From positions 49,540 to 113,539 of the forward strand of contig CALOGB020000119.1 of NCBI GenBank assembly GCA_942636505.2: a stretch of DNA of 64,000 nt, written 5' to 3'. This DNA comes from an uncultured bacterium. Its GTDB lineage: Bacteria; Pseudomonadota; Alphaproteobacteria; Sphingomonadales; Sphingomonadaceae. A program made the translations under genes and the position numbers. This document shows, piece by piece, positions 42,827 through 52,076 of this stretch. Numbering within the stretch: the stretch's first letter is position 1; each line of letters begins with the position of its first letter. The notes below the pieces were generated by a model. The model was given only the letters and a program-made list of their open reading frames with translations, did not search any database and was not told where the DNA came from.

Positions 42827-45274
42827 ATGGCAGGACGATTCTCGCGCGCAGGTTTATTGTGCGCGACCGCGCTGGTTAGCGTGACCGCAGCACCCGCGAT
42901 GGCACAGGAACAGCAAAACGCCCCCGCAACGCCTGCCTCGGAAACAAACGCCGGTGCCGACTCGAACGAGATCATCGTGACCGGCAGCCGCCGGCGAACG
43001 ACGCTGCAGGACGCGCCGATCAACATCAGTGCGGTGTCCGCTGAAGCGATCGAATCGCTGCGGCTCGACGACGTCCGCTCGCTCGCCTCCTTCGTACCCG
43101 GCGTCACCGTCGCGGATACCGGACCTGCATCGACCGGCGGCATCATCCTGCGCGGTATCGCGTCGGGCGATACGAGCGTGCTTGGTGCCAACAGCGGCAA
43201 TTCCGTCGGCGTGTACCTCGGCGAGGTCCCGCTCTACCTCGATTTCAAGCTGATCGACGTCAACCGGGTCGAGGTCCTGCAAGGGCCGCAGGGCACGCTC
43301 TACGGGCTCGGCACGCTCGCTGGCGCCGTACGCTACATTCCCAATCGCCCGGAAACCGACCGCTTCTCGATCGACGTCCATGGCCGCGGCTATGCGCAAT
43401 CGCATTCGGACGAGTTCGGCGGGGTTGGCGACGTCGCGATCAACCTGCCGATCGTCCGGGACCATATCGCGTTCCGCACCTCGACCGGCTATTACGACAA
43501 TGCCGGCTTCATGGATTACAATTACCTGCTGCAGCAGCCGGGCGTCTCGGATCCGCAGCCGGGTCGCGCGACGGCCACTTCGACCGGCTCACTCGGCACC
43601 ACCGCCGATTACGCCGCGAACTTCAAGCGCAAGGAGGATGTGAACTACGAGCACACTTTCACCACGCGCAACCAGCTGCTGCTCGAGTACGACCCCAACA
43701 TCAAGGCGTACCTGACCTACGCGCACCAGACGACCAAGACCGGCGGGCGCCAGGCGAATGGCGCCGGCGTTTTGGGCACGGGCAACTACGAAGCGCCGTT
43801 CCGCTATCTGGAGCCCGTCGATCGCAGCGCCGACCTGTTCTCCGCCGAATTCAACATCAACCTGGGCAATATCGCCCAACTCGTCAGCACCACTGCCTAT
43901 ACCAAGCAGCACATCAGCAGCGTCGACGACAATACCGATCTGCTGCTGGATCTGGACTATGGCTACGAGGCGTTCCCCGCCTTCTCGTCCTACGCCAACA
44001 ACGAACGTCGCTATAAGCAGCTCAACCAGGAAGTACGCCTCGTCTCCACGCATGGCGGACCGCTGAGCTGGGTGATCGGCGGCTTCTACAACCGTCTGAA
44101 ATATGCGAGCGACCGGCATGAATACACGCCGGGCTTCTCGAACTTTGCCGGCGCCGGGCGGCCCGACGACCTGGAATATGTCTCGAAACTCAACAGCAAG
44201 AACGTCGAAAAGGCGGTCTATGGCGAGGCGTCGCTTCACCTGACCGACGCGTGGCAGGTGACGGGCGGCATCCGCTACTTCAAGTACGACGCGACGATCG
44301 TTGGTGGATCGGCGCTGCCGCTGATCGGCGTGGGCATCGGTGCGTTTCCGTCAACGACGATCAATGCGAACCGGTTCAAGCCTGGCTCGACCGGCAAGGA
44401 CGGCATCGTCTGGAAGGCCAACACCTCGTACAAGTTCAGCGAGAACCTGCTGGCCTATGCCACCTATTCGACGGGCTACCGCGTCGGCGGCGTCAACCAG
44501 GTCATCGCTTGCACGCCCGAGGATCTGGCGAGGGCCGCCGCGGGTGGGCAGGTGCTGTGCGCGCTACCCAACGAGGTGGGCTACGGTCCCGATCGCACGC
44601 GCAACGCAGAACTGGGCGTCCGCGCCAGCCTGTTCGACAAGCGACTGTTGCTGACTCTCGACGGCTATCACGTCAAATGGTCGGGCGTGCAGGTGCCCAG
44701 CCAGACGCTCAACGGCGCGATCGGGATCACGGTCAACGGTGCCGAGGCGGTATCGCAGGGGTTCGATTTCCAAGGCACGGTCAAGATCACCCCGAACCTC
44801 GCGCTGACGGGCACCTATTCCTACGTCGATGCGCATCTGACCCAGGGTGTCGTCGGGCTGGTGGCCAGCCAAGGCGTTCGCGACGACGCCCTTTCGGGCG
44901 ATCGGCTGCCGGGATCTGCCAAGAACTCGGGCAGCGCACAGCTCCTCTACAGCTATCCGCTCGGCGACGGCAGGAAGATCGAGGCGAACTGGGCAACGAT
45001 CTACCGCGGCGAGATCTATTCGCGCGTAGGCCTGCGCGGCAATGGCGAGGCGATCCCGGGCTATGTAACGCACAGCGCCTCGCTGACCTACGTCACCAAG
45101 CCATTCGAAGTGGGACTGTTCGCGGACAACATCTTCGACAAATATGCGGTGACGGCGATCAGCAACGACATATCGTCCTACAACCAGGTCCGCAGCGACG
45201 TGGTCGAACGCTATTATTCCCGCGGTGTCCTGACGCCCCGCCGGGTCGGCGTGGAGTTCAGGTTCCACTATTGA
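42827..45274 (+). CDS. TonB-dependent outer membrane receptor
   Basis: An 815-residue precursor with signal peptide (ending 'APAMAQ', about residue 26) and an N-terminal TonB-box region ('NEIIVTGSRR'). The plug domain has 'VNRVEVLQGPQGTLYG', and a long beta-barrel ends in an aromatic residue ('RVGVEFRFHY', last Tyr). No FecA-type signalling extension is present. The substrate is unknown; most such sphingomonad receptors import siderophores, glycans or plant compounds. No dedicated transporter gene is adjacent. Confidence 0.93.
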   Translation: MAGRFSRAGLLCATALVSVTAAPAMAQEQQNAPATPASETNAGADSNEIIVTGSRRRTTLQDAPINISAVSAEAIESLRLDDVRSLASFVPGVTVADTGPASTGGIILRGIASGDTSVLGANSGNSVGVYLGEVPLYLDFKLIDVNRVEVLQGPQGTLYGLGTLAGAVRYIPNRPETDRFSIDVHGRGYAQSHSDEFGGVGDVAINLPIVRDHIAFRTSTGYYDNAGFMDYNYLLQQPGVSDPQPGRATATSTGSLGTTADYAANFKRKEDVNYEHTFTTRNQLLLEYDPNIKAYLTYAHQTTKTGGRQANGAGVLGTGNYEAPFRYLEPVDRSADLFSAEFNINLGNIAQLVSTTAYTKQHISSVDDNTDLLLDLDYGYEAFPAFSSYANNERRYKQLNQEVRLVSTHGGPLSWVIGGFYNRLKYASDRHEYTPGFSNFAGAGRPDDLEYVSKLNSKNVEKAVYGEASLHLTDAWQVTGGIRYFKYDATIVGGSALPLIGVGIGAFPSTTINANRFKPGSTGKDGIVWKANTSYKFSENLLAYATYSTGYRVGGVNQVIACTPEDLARAAAGGQVLCALPNEVGYGPDRTRNAELGVRASLFDKRLLLTLDGYHVKWSGVQVPSQTLNGAIGITVNGAEAVSQGFDFQGTVKITPNLALTGTYSYVDAHLTQGVVGLVASQGVRDDALSGDRLPGSAKNSGSAQLLYSYPLGDGRKIEANWATIYRGEIYSRVGLRGNGEAIPGYVTHSASLTYVTKPFEVGLFADNIFDKYAVTAISNDISSYNQVRSDVVERYYSRGVLTPRRVGVEFRFHY

Positions 45275-45471
45275 TCACCACCGAGGCACGCCCCGTTTCG
45301 TGTGTCCTAGGGTTCGATCCAGCGACCGTTTGCGCATCGTCCGATAAGCGCGCGGTCGCTGAACTCCCTCGATTGGGTCACGAACGCTGGCCACGAACGT
45401 TTTTTCGACAACCGTATCTATCCCGCTGGCTCCCGGCTCGCGGTGCAGTACGCTTACCTTTGGAATAAGAC

Positions 45472-45783
45472 ATGGCCGATCTGATTGTAACGACGCGTGA
45501 AGGACAGACCCGGACGTTGGCAGCCACCGCCAGACTATCCGTAATGGAAGTCATTCGCGAGGGCGGCATTGACGAACTGCTTGCGCTCTGCGGCGGCAGC
45601 TTGTCCTGTGGTACCTGTCACGTCATCGTCGATCCGGCACAGATAGGGCAATTGCCCCAGATCACTGATGATGAAGAAACTCTTCTGGACGAGCTAGAGG
45701 GCCGCACAGCAACCTCCCGATTGTCCTGCCAGATACCCTTCCGCGAAACACTGAACGGACTCCGTGTGACAATTCCAATCTGA
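45472..45783 (+). CDS. 2Fe-2S ferredoxin (adrenodoxin type)
   Basis: A 103-residue cytosolic ferredoxin with cluster ligands C-x5-C-x2-C in 'CGGSLSCGTCHV' and a fourth Cys in 'SRLSCQIPF'. This is the adrenodoxin/putidaredoxin class that serves cytochromes P450 or Rieske oxygenases. Neither a reductase nor an oxygenase gene is nearby, so the partner must be elsewhere. It lies 197 bases downstream of the TonB receptor gene. Confidence 0.9.
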   Translation: MADLIVTTREGQTRTLAATARLSVMEVIREGGIDELLALCGGSLSCGTCHVIVDPAQIGQLPQITDDEETLLDELEGRTATSRLSCQIPFRETLNGLRVTIPI

Positions 45784-45931
45784 AGGCAGGTGTATCGTAC
45801 CGGCATCGTGTGGATCGGATCGACGCTGAACCTACCCGGTGACGTCTAGTTTTTAGAGATGTATTCGTAAGACGTGAGGCCACTGGACGTCTTGGTCAAC
45901 AGACAAAATATGCTGCCATGAAGTCTTTGAA

Positions 45932-46730
45932 GTGCACCCTCAACTGCTCGTGGGTCTCATAACGCAGCAGCGCAGACGGTTCGGCTATCGACGCCTGCAC
46001 ATCCTGCACATCCTGCTGCGCCGGGACGGCATCGCGATCAACCGCAAGAGGACCCAGCGGCTTCATCGGGAGGAAGGTCTGACGGTGCGTCGCCGGAAGG
46101 TACGAAGGCGCGCCGTCGGGGCGCGGGCGCCGGCCCCTGTGCTAGCGCTGCCGAACCAGCGCTGGAGCCTGGACTTCGTCCACGACCAGCTCGCCACGGG
46201 GCGGAGGTTCCGCATTCTCGACATCGTCGATGACGTGACCCGCGAGTGTTTGCGGGCGGTGCTCGACACGTTGATCTCGGGGCGGCGGGTGGTGCGCGAA
46301 CTGGCAGACCTGATCACCAGGCGCGGCGCGCCCAAGATGATCGTTAGCGACAACGAGACCGAACTGACCTCGAACGCAGTGCTCGCATGGTCGGGCGATG
46401 CCGGCGTCGAGTGGCACTATATCGCACCAGGCAAGCCTACATAGAACGGGTTCGTCGAAAGCTTCAACGGTCGCATGCGCGACGAACTGCTCAACGAAAC
46501 GTTGTTCTTCACGGTCCGCCAGGCGCGCTCGATCCTCGCGCGCTGGGTCGATAATTACAACCCGAGCGGCCGCACTCGTCGCTCGGCTACACCACACCAG
46601 CGGCGTTCGCCGCAGAACTCGAAAAGAAACTGGCCGGTTTAAACCGGCCAGTTGCTTCACCCGCGCTCCTGCGCGACAACAACGGTCGGTCTCTGGTTGC
46701 CGCTGGACGAAAGGCGGGGGTCACGTCAGA
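45932..46730 (+). pseudogene. Inactivated IS3-family transposase
   Basis: The frame reads 'RRRFGYRRLHIL', 'NQRWSLDFVHDQL' (first catalytic Asp) and 'MIVSDNETEL' (second Asp; the usual Gly after DN is Glu), then TAG at 46442-46444 in place of a Gln codon. It continues with 'NGFVESFNGRMRDELL' (catalytic Glu). Near 46561-46566 a one-base loss shifts the frame; restoring it gives 'ERPHSSLGYTTPAAFAAEL'. A 9-base duplication also makes 'HILHIL'. The upstream orfA and clear terminal repeats are not found. It is a dead, 5'-truncated copy. Confidence 0.8.
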
Positions 46731-47145
46731 GCGTATGATATTCCTGTTTGCGCTACTCGTCTCGACAATGGGCAAGGTCCAATCGCCGACACGCAAAGTC
46801 GACTGGATCAGCTGGTAAACGGCTGCTCAGCCACCAAAGTCGTCAGGTTAACTGCCGAAAATCCAACAGAGGTCCTGATGGCCTCTCTTAACGCGGAGCG
46901 AGCACCTACTGACGATAAGAACACGCAGTTTACTTGCGTTCTTCAGGGCATGCAGTCGATGCCCGATCTGAAGTTCGGCTTTCTCGGCAATGCCGCTGTT
47001 GGGGGCGAGCCAAGGTAGCGTTCGACTATCGAGGGGTTTTTTTCTCTCCATTTCGGCCGTTCCGTTTCCCGCGCAAAGCCAGTCATTCATACACCCTACC
47101 GAATTTCCCAATTGCCGCCGTTCGTCAATGCGGTAGGCTCCGTCG
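46731..47145. other. Gene-poor, AT-richer stretch after the IS3 relic
   Basis: No recognised gene. A plus-strand frame to 47018 and an antisense frame (46848-47168) have no family similarity that I can see. The base composition is clearly lower in GC than the neighbouring operons, in keeping with acquired DNA. Confidence 0.45.
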
Positions 47146-47295
47146 ATGGACATGTTCATGACATTCATTGCTGAAGATGTTGTCGGTTGGGTCTATGATC
47201 GGTTCGGTCGAGCAGCCGCATGGATCGTCAGCATCCTTGCCGTTCTGGCGCTGACTGTCGGGGCAATTACCGTTGCCGTCTACTTGATGGGTTGA
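47146..47295 (+). CDS. Small membrane protein (49 residues)
   Basis: ATG 47146 opens a 49-codon frame. A polar N-terminal half ('AEDVVGWVYDRFGRAAAW') is followed by one strong membrane segment ('IVSILAVLALTVGAITVAVYLM'). No family is recognised and the ribosome-binding site is poor. The clean amphipathic-plus-membrane layout and its place among other small membrane-protein genes support coding. Confidence 0.4.
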   Translation: MDMFMTFIAEDVVGWVYDRFGRAAAWIVSILAVLALTVGAITVAVYLMG

Positions 47296-47324
47296 TGTCG
47301 AGATCGCCCAAATGCGAACGCGAC

Positions 47325-47567
47325 CTACCCTTGACGGCGACGCCAAAACGTCGCCCAAGTCACTAAGGCCCAAACTCCGCCAATCGGCAGGAGGCCTCGC
47401 GTAGCAAAAAACCAAGGTACGACTTCGCCACATGGCCTTGGGTCTTGAGGGCTGTCACACGGGAAGTTGAGGAGGTTTACGGATATCCAGAAAAAGCCGA
47501 GCAGCGCGACGCACGCAGCCGTGAAAGCAATGTATCCTGCTATGGCGAGGGTGCGTTTGCTGGTCAT
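47325..47567 (-). CDS. Small membrane protein (80 residues)
   Basis: A frame with two membrane segments ('TLAIAGYIAFTAACVALLGFFW' and 'GGVWALVTWATFW') and a polar loop with two Cys and 'PRPCGEVVPWFFATRG'. It has no recognised family. The hydrophobic pattern and the Lys/Arg start and end ('MTSKR', 'RRRQG') look genuine. It is convergent with the 49-residue protein. Confidence 0.5.
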   Translation of the reverse strand: MTSKRTLAIAGYIAFTAACVALLGFFWISVNLLNFPCDSPQDPRPCGEVVPWFFATRGLLPIGGVWALVTWATFWRRRQG

Positions 47568-47824
47568 GCTACTGCACTCGCACGTCCCGGCGACAGGGTC
47601 ATTGAGAGGTTTCTGGGTTTCCGTAACGCGTCCACTTTACAACCAAAACCGGATCTTCCCGATATATGATTCTTTTAGGAAAGCGGCAGCCGCGCAACGT
47701 CGGCTATTGCTACCGCATTCCCGAAAGCGGACGGTCTGTCATCCTTTCCAACCCGGACATTCCCGGCATCGGAATCCAAAAAAAGTTAGCTACTTTCCGT
47801 TGCGGGAGGCGCTAATGCACGACA

Positions 47825-48022
47825 GTGGACGATCAGCGCGTGATGTATGCGATTCTGGCCGTGGTGATGACGTGCGGAATGGCGTTTTCGTTCGTTACCG
47901 GTCGCATCCGATATCGCGGATGGTCCCTTATCGATCCTGATCTGACGCCGACAACTTTCTGTAGCCACATCGGAGCATGGGGGATCGTTGCCGTTGGTCT
48001 CGTTCTGAGCGCCATGTTTTAG
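47825..48022 (+). CDS. Small membrane protein (65 residues)
   Basis: A GTG-started frame with two membrane segments ('VMYAILAVVMTCGMAFSFVTG' and 'GAWGIVAVGLVLSAMF') joined by a polar loop. No family is recognised. An inverted repeat follows 18 bases after the stop. Coding is plausible but not proven. Confidence 0.45.
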   Translation: MDDQRVMYAILAVVMTCGMAFSFVTGRIRYRGWSLIDPDLTPTTFCSHIGAWGIVAVGLVLSAMF

Positions 48023-48039
48023 GTGGTCTCGCGAGGCCG

Positions 48040-48069
48040 ATTCCCAAAATAGCATCCTATTTCGGGAAT
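48040..48069. repeat. Inverted repeat after the 65-residue membrane protein gene
   Basis: The 13-base arms at 48040-48052 (ATTCCCAAAATAG) and 48057-48069 (CTATTTCGGGAAT) match at 12 of 13 positions around a four-base loop. With no T-run it may be a transcript-end hairpin or a REP-like unit. Confidence 0.5.
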
Positions 48070-48103
48070 GACCGTGCCTTATGATGACCTGTCTAAACGC
48101 TTT

Positions 48104-48427
48104 TCAAGCGTGAATGCGATGGCTGATCTTCAACCCCAAAGGCCTTGCTACAAACTCGGCGGTTTGAAGAAGCGCCAAAGCGCGATCAGTCGAGGTTACC
48201 CGAGACAAAGCATCTATCCTGGTCCCGATCCTTTGCCACGCCGGCTCTAACTCCGCGATTTGACCTGATTCTACGAAGCTAAAGTAGGCATTGAGTTTTG
48301 CCTCGAAGGCAGTCAGATACAACGGCTCGCCTGACCAATCCCAAGAAGCAACAATCGCGAGAACGTGCTCGCCAGTTTCGCGATTATATCCAGCGGCGTC
48401 GATAGTCTCGGGTCAATCAATAGCCAT
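48104..48427 (-). pseudogene. DUF6572-like small protein with a stop at codon 5
   Basis: From ATG 48427 the frame reads four codons, then TGA (48413-48415). It continues open for 102 codons: 'PETIDAAGYNRETGEHVLAI', 'LTAFEAKLNAYFSFVESGQI' and on to TGA at 48104. The 'ID-x-P-x-x-ID' start, 'TGE-x-VLAI' strand and 'KLNAYFSFVESG' helix match small DUF6572-type proteins. The early stop may be a nonsense mutation, or translation may start downstream, for example at TTG 48322. Confidence 0.45.
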
Positions 48428-48562
48428 ACCCCACGCTGGCACATTGCCCTGACCAGCAGCAACGGACTTTTCCTGCCGGTCCGCTTCCCGATCTTTGTCG
48501 ACCAAAGAACCTACAATACTTTATTGTCGGCGGTGCGCTCAGCCTAGTCGTTTAAAAATTTC

Positions 48563-49489
48563 TCAATCAACTTGAGAGTAAGCCTGTTGCTTGATTTCAC
48601 ACGCTGATTGAAACGATACACCCGGTCGGCCGTGCAACGTACGAAGCAACTGCTCCAAGGCACTAATCCGATAGGGGAGCCCCATGATGTACGGGGTGAG
48701 ATGGATCGGCAGCATGCGTCCGCCAAAGCGCGCCGCCTCACCCTCCAGCCAAGTACAGGCGTCCTCCAGTTGAGTGCGAAAACTTTCCGCTGACTGCTGC
48801 TGGACTGTCACGATTTGTCGATCCGACAGCTCGTGATTCAACGGGATGTTGAGGATCGTGCCGGACGGCGTCGTGATGCGGTAGGGAAGATCGTCATTCA
48901 CCCAATCCAGCATATAATCGAGTCCCGCCTCGGCAAGTAGGCGCGGGGTATTCCAGCTTTGTGACCGGGCGATCGAGAGCCAGCCGCGTGGGCGCGTTCC
49001 CGCGACCTTCTCCAGGCCATCGAGCGAGCGAGCTATGAGCGTGCGCTCTGCACCCTTACCCAGACCGGACGCGATTGTGCCGTTCATGTCGGTCGAGTGC
49101 GCAGCGATCTCGTGCCCGGCGGCAACGATGTCGCGGATCATCGATGGATAGCGCTCGGCAATCGCGGCATTGGCAGCGACAGTGACCTTTGCACCGACCG
49201 CCGCAAAGGCGTCGAGCAGTCTGTAGAAGCCCACCCGCGTGCCATATTCCCGCGCGGTGTAGTGGCGATAGTCGGGATAGGCGGTCTGCATGTGCCCAGG
49301 CGCGAGGAACGGCGTCGCGGACGGCTGGATTGGAAACCATTCGAGCGAGACGACGATCGGCACGGCGACCACCGTATCGCCGTCCCAGGCGATCGGTTGG
49401 CGTTCAAACATGTTGGACCAAGGGTACAGATCATGATCCATGCCGCGACGACGGCGCTCGTAGACGAGGTAGTTTGGGTCGAGACTCAT
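48563..49489 (-). CDS. Polysaccharide-deacetylase-fold hydrolase (allantoinase/imidase-like), copy B
   Basis: A 308-residue protein with the NodB-type barrel. It has 'VVAVPIVVSLEWF' in place of the usual 'TFDD' metal-Asp motif, 'GFYRLLDAFAAVGAKVTVAANA', and the motif-2 histidine in 'GHEIAAHS', with a final 'MLPIHLTPYIMG' histidine. Members without a canonical deacetylase motif include PuuE-type allantoinases and bacterial cyclic imidases, which open C-N bonds. It is the last gene of a four-gene operon and starts in an ATGA overlap with copy A. I expect hydrolysis of a cyclic amide or imide, not of chitin. Confidence 0.8.
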   Translation of the reverse strand: MSLDPNYLVYERRRRGMDHDLYPWSNMFERQPIAWDGDTVVAVPIVVSLEWFPIQPSATPFLAPGHMQTAYPDYRHYTAREYGTRVGFYRLLDAFAAVGAKVTVAANAAIAERYPSMIRDIVAAGHEIAAHSTDMNGTIASGLGKGAERTLIARSLDGLEKVAGTRPRGWLSIARSQSWNTPRLLAEAGLDYMLDWVNDDLPYRITTPSGTILNIPLNHELSDRQIVTVQQQSAESFRTQLEDACTWLEGEAARFGGRMLPIHLTPYIMGLPYRISALEQLLRTLHGRPGVSFQSACEIKQQAYSQVD

Positions 49490-50412
49490 TGGCCGTTCTC
49501 CGCGAAGCGGGCAGCATCGGCGGCAACCGCATCATACCCGTGGGCCAGGAAATGGTCAGCGATTTCGCCGCCGCGCGTGATCCATGCCCGCCCATCTGCG
49601 GCAATGTGGCGCAGAACCTCTTCGAAGGGGCCGATCCGATGCGGCTGACCGATCAGATAGGAATGGAGCGGAATGCACATCACGGTGCCGGACGCCTCGC
49701 CCTCCACCGCCAGCCGGTCATATTGCCGGATCAATGCGTCGGCGTACTCGCGCGGACTCATATTGTAGATGAAGAAGCCATAATGGTCGTTCACTTCAAG
49801 GCTATACGGCATCGAGATGAGCTTGCCGGACTTCACATGCACCGGCCCTGGCTGGTCGTCGTGGTACAGGTCGCAGGTGTAGGTGAGCCCGTATTCGGCG
49901 ATCAGGTCCAGCGTGCGAGGCGTGTGCGTCAGTGCAGGCGCAAGCCAGCCGCGGATCGTCTGCCCGGTCGCCTCACGGACAGTGCGGATCGAGTCCTCAA
50001 TGATCGCGCGTTCCTGCGCCTCGTCCATCCCGTAAGAGTATCGCGTGTTGTAGATGCCGTGGCTGAAGAACTCCCAGCCGCGCGCATTCGCATCCGCGAT
50101 GATCTCTGGAATATGCTGGCATAGTGCGACCGACAGCGAGACCGAGCCTGGGAAGCCGTGCTTGCTCATCACCTCCGCCATCCGCCAGTGACCGACGCGA
50201 TTGGCATAGTCGCGGTGCGCATAGCCGACCACGTCCGGATGCGGCTTGGTCCAACTCTTGCGGTGCGGGTTGGCGGGCGGATCGATCTCGTAATATTCGA
50301 GATTGGGCGACACCCATACCGCGATCGACTTGCCATCCGGCCAGCGGATCGGCGCGCGGTCGTGGTAGGGGCGAAAATCGTACAGGCCTGGATCGGCTTC
50401 CCCTTCGCGCAT
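49486..50412 (-). CDS. Polysaccharide-deacetylase-fold hydrolase (allantoinase/imidase-like), copy A
   Basis: A 308-residue paralogue of copy B. It has 'IAVWVSPNLEYYEID', 'RVGHWRMAEVMSKHGFPGSVSLSVALC', 'GWEFFSHGIYNTR' (motif-2 His) and 'CIPLHSYLIGQPHR' (C-terminal His). The cytosolic, signal-less form and the YSYGMDEAQERA helix are typical of the PuuE-like branch. It overlaps the cysteine hydrolase gene by one base and copy B by four. The pair may form a heteromer or act on two related ring compounds. Confidence 0.82.
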   Translation of the reverse strand: MREGEADPGLYDFRPYHDRAPIRWPDGKSIAVWVSPNLEYYEIDPPANPHRKSWTKPHPDVVGYAHRDYANRVGHWRMAEVMSKHGFPGSVSLSVALCQHIPEIIADANARGWEFFSHGIYNTRYSYGMDEAQERAIIEDSIRTVREATGQTIRGWLAPALTHTPRTLDLIAEYGLTYTCDLYHDDQPGPVHVKSGKLISMPYSLEVNDHYGFFIYNMSPREYADALIRQYDRLAVEGEASGTVMCIPLHSYLIGQPHRIGPFEEVLRHIAADGRAWITRGGEIADHFLAHGYDAVAADAARFAENGQ

Positions 50413-51098
50413 CAGCGTGCCTCCAGCCAGTCGACCACAGTCTGGACTGGCTCGACGTCAGCGTATTTAAGCTGAAGATCGGTCAGATTGGCGAAGTGGT
50501 AGCTTTCGTGCTTGTCCGCGCATGTCTCGAGCGGGACAATCGTTCGGTAGCCCCGGCTGAGCGAATCGACGGCGGTGGCCCGAACGCAGCCCGAGGTCGA
50601 TCCGCCGGTGATCACCACTGTATCGACCTTGTGCCAGATAAGCAGGCTTTGCAGCGGCGTCTCGAAGAAGGCCGATGGCATGCGCTTGTCATAGACCAAG
50701 TCTACCGCCGCATTGATATCGCAGCGATCGTCGAACGCATGGCGGCGCGACCCGTATGTGATGTTCTGCAGGCTGTCCGGCGTGTCGCTGCGCGTGCCCC
50801 AGACCCCTGCGTCCGCCGCGGTGCCGTGGTAGGCAACGCGAGTCCAGATCACCGGCATGCCACGGTCGCGCGCGAGCCGACTGATTGCGTTCACATGCTC
50901 AATCTGGCGCGGGTCCGTCTCATAGGCGGTTTTGAACTCGTCAAGCCGGGTATAGGCGTTCTGGATATCGACATTGACGATCGCAAGCCGCTCGCCAAAC
51001 CCGAACTTGGCGCGGGCGGGATTGGACATCACGTCCTCGAAGATTTGCCGGGCGGTGCGGTTGTCCGCAACCATGCGAGTGCCGAGGATGTCGTTCAT
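50412..51098 (-). CDS. Isochorismatase-like cysteine hydrolase (amidase)
   Basis: A 228-residue cysteine hydrolase. The catalytic triad candidates are Asp in 'IVNVDIQNAYT', Lys in 'YDKRMPSAFF' and Cys in 'GGSTSGCVRATA'. Its length and the 'YHGTAADAGVWG' segment place it near N-carbamoylsarcosine amidase and maleamate amidase. It would release ammonia from a carbamoyl or half-amide compound. It lies between the HMG-CoA-lyase-like and imidase-like genes with overlaps on both sides, which puts it after ring opening in the pathway. Confidence 0.87.
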   Translation of the reverse strand: MNDILGTRMVADNRTARQIFEDVMSNPARAKFGFGERLAIVNVDIQNAYTRLDEFKTAYETDPRQIEHVNAISRLARDRGMPVIWTRVAYHGTAADAGVWGTRSDTPDSLQNITYGSRRHAFDDRCDINAAVDLVYDKRMPSAFFETPLQSLLIWHKVDTVVITGGSTSGCVRATAVDSLSRGYRTIVPLETCADKHESYHFANLTDLQLKYADVEPVQTVVDWLEAR

Positions 51099-52057
51099 AG
51101 TCCCGTCTCCGATCCATGCTGCGTCCGCGCCGACGCCGGCTCGAACCCGAGCGGAAGTCCCGCATCGGGCACGAAGCCGTACAGCGGCTCGCCCGGCAAC
51201 GCCTCCGCCAGTATCTCTCTGGTCGTCAGGAGCTTGGGGATATCGATCCCCGTATCCAGCCCCATTGCCTCAAGCATGAACGCCAGATCCTCCGTAACGA
51301 TGTTCCCGCTTGCGCCGGGCGCGAACGGACAGCCGCCCAGCCCTCCCAGCGACGAGTCGAACGTCGTCAGCCCAGCATCGAGCCCTGCCAGTACGTTTGC
51401 GAGCCCAAGCCCGCGCGTGTTGTGAAGGTGGATACCGGTCACCGCAGCGGGGCCCGCGACATCGCGCACTATGCGCACCATCCGCCGAACGCCTGCGGGA
51501 TCCGCATAGCCGGTGGTGTCGGCGAGTCCGATCTCATCGCAGCCAGCCTGCATCAGCGCTTCAGCCAACCGCATGACCTGCTCATCCGGGATCGCGCCTT
51601 CGAGCGTGCAGCCGAAAACCGTCGACAAACTCCCCTCAAAATGCGGGCGCTGCTCAACCGGCAACGCTGCGATAAGCCCCGCAATGGCGTGGGCCTCACT
51701 CAACACCTGCTCGTGCGTTCGACGAAGATTGGCGAGGCTGTGCGTCTCCGAAACGGACAGTGGCAAGGTAATCTTGTGTGCCCCTGCCGCGATGGCTGCC
51801 GCGGCGCCCTTTGCATTGGGCACCAGCACTGCAACCGTGAGACCCGGGATCGTCCGTGCAAAGGCGACAATCTCCGCGGTATCCGCAAGCTGGGGGAGCA
51901 GCTTTGCCGGGACGAAACTACCGACTTCGATCTCGGTTACGCCTGCTGCGGCTTCGGCCGCGATCCAGGCCTTCTTCACTGCTGTTGGCAGCACCTGCGC
52001 GAGATTTTGCAGGCCATCTCGAGGGCCTACCTCACTGATCAATATCTGCGATGCCAT
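51095..52057 (-). CDS. Hydroxymethylglutaryl-CoA lyase-family enzyme
   Basis: A 320-residue TIM-barrel lyase. It has 'ISEVGPRDGLQN' (metal-binding and catalytic residues), 'IHLHNTRG' (metal His pair) and the cysteine loop 'GLGGCPFAPGASGN'. ATG 52057 is preceded by AAGGTGAG. In HMG-CoA lyase the reaction is cleavage of HMG-CoA to acetyl-CoA and acetoacetate; relatives cleave citramalyl-CoA or other 3-hydroxyacyl-CoAs. Next to a CaiB-type CoA transferase and a LeuCD-type hydratase, cleavage of a citramalyl-CoA-like compound is the better guess. Confidence 0.85.
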   Translation of the reverse strand: MASQILISEVGPRDGLQNLAQVLPTAVKKAWIAAEAAAGVTEIEVGSFVPAKLLPQLADTAEIVAFARTIPGLTVAVLVPNAKGAAAAIAAGAHKITLPLSVSETHSLANLRRTHEQVLSEAHAIAGLIAALPVEQRPHFEGSLSTVFGCTLEGAIPDEQVMRLAEALMQAGCDEIGLADTTGYADPAGVRRMVRIVRDVAGPAAVTGIHLHNTRGLGLANVLAGLDAGLTTFDSSLGGLGGCPFAPGASGNIVTEDLAFMLEAMGLDTGIDIPKLLTTREILAEALPGEPLYGFVPDAGLPLGFEPASARTQHGSETGL

Positions 52058-52076
52058 TCGACTCACCTTGGCTTTT

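Noticed and set aside
45311..45330. GGTTCGATCC as a tRNA T-loop
   Set aside because: Flanking bases do not form a T stem or acceptor stem and no anticodon arm is present.
45355..45471. Plus-strand frame before the ferredoxin containing 'FFDNRIYPAGSRLAVQYAYLW', resembling the end of a TonB receptor barrel or an oxidoreductase
   Set aside because: The stretch is too short for a family call, has no start, and similarity is only impressionistic. It may be a relic, but I cannot support it.
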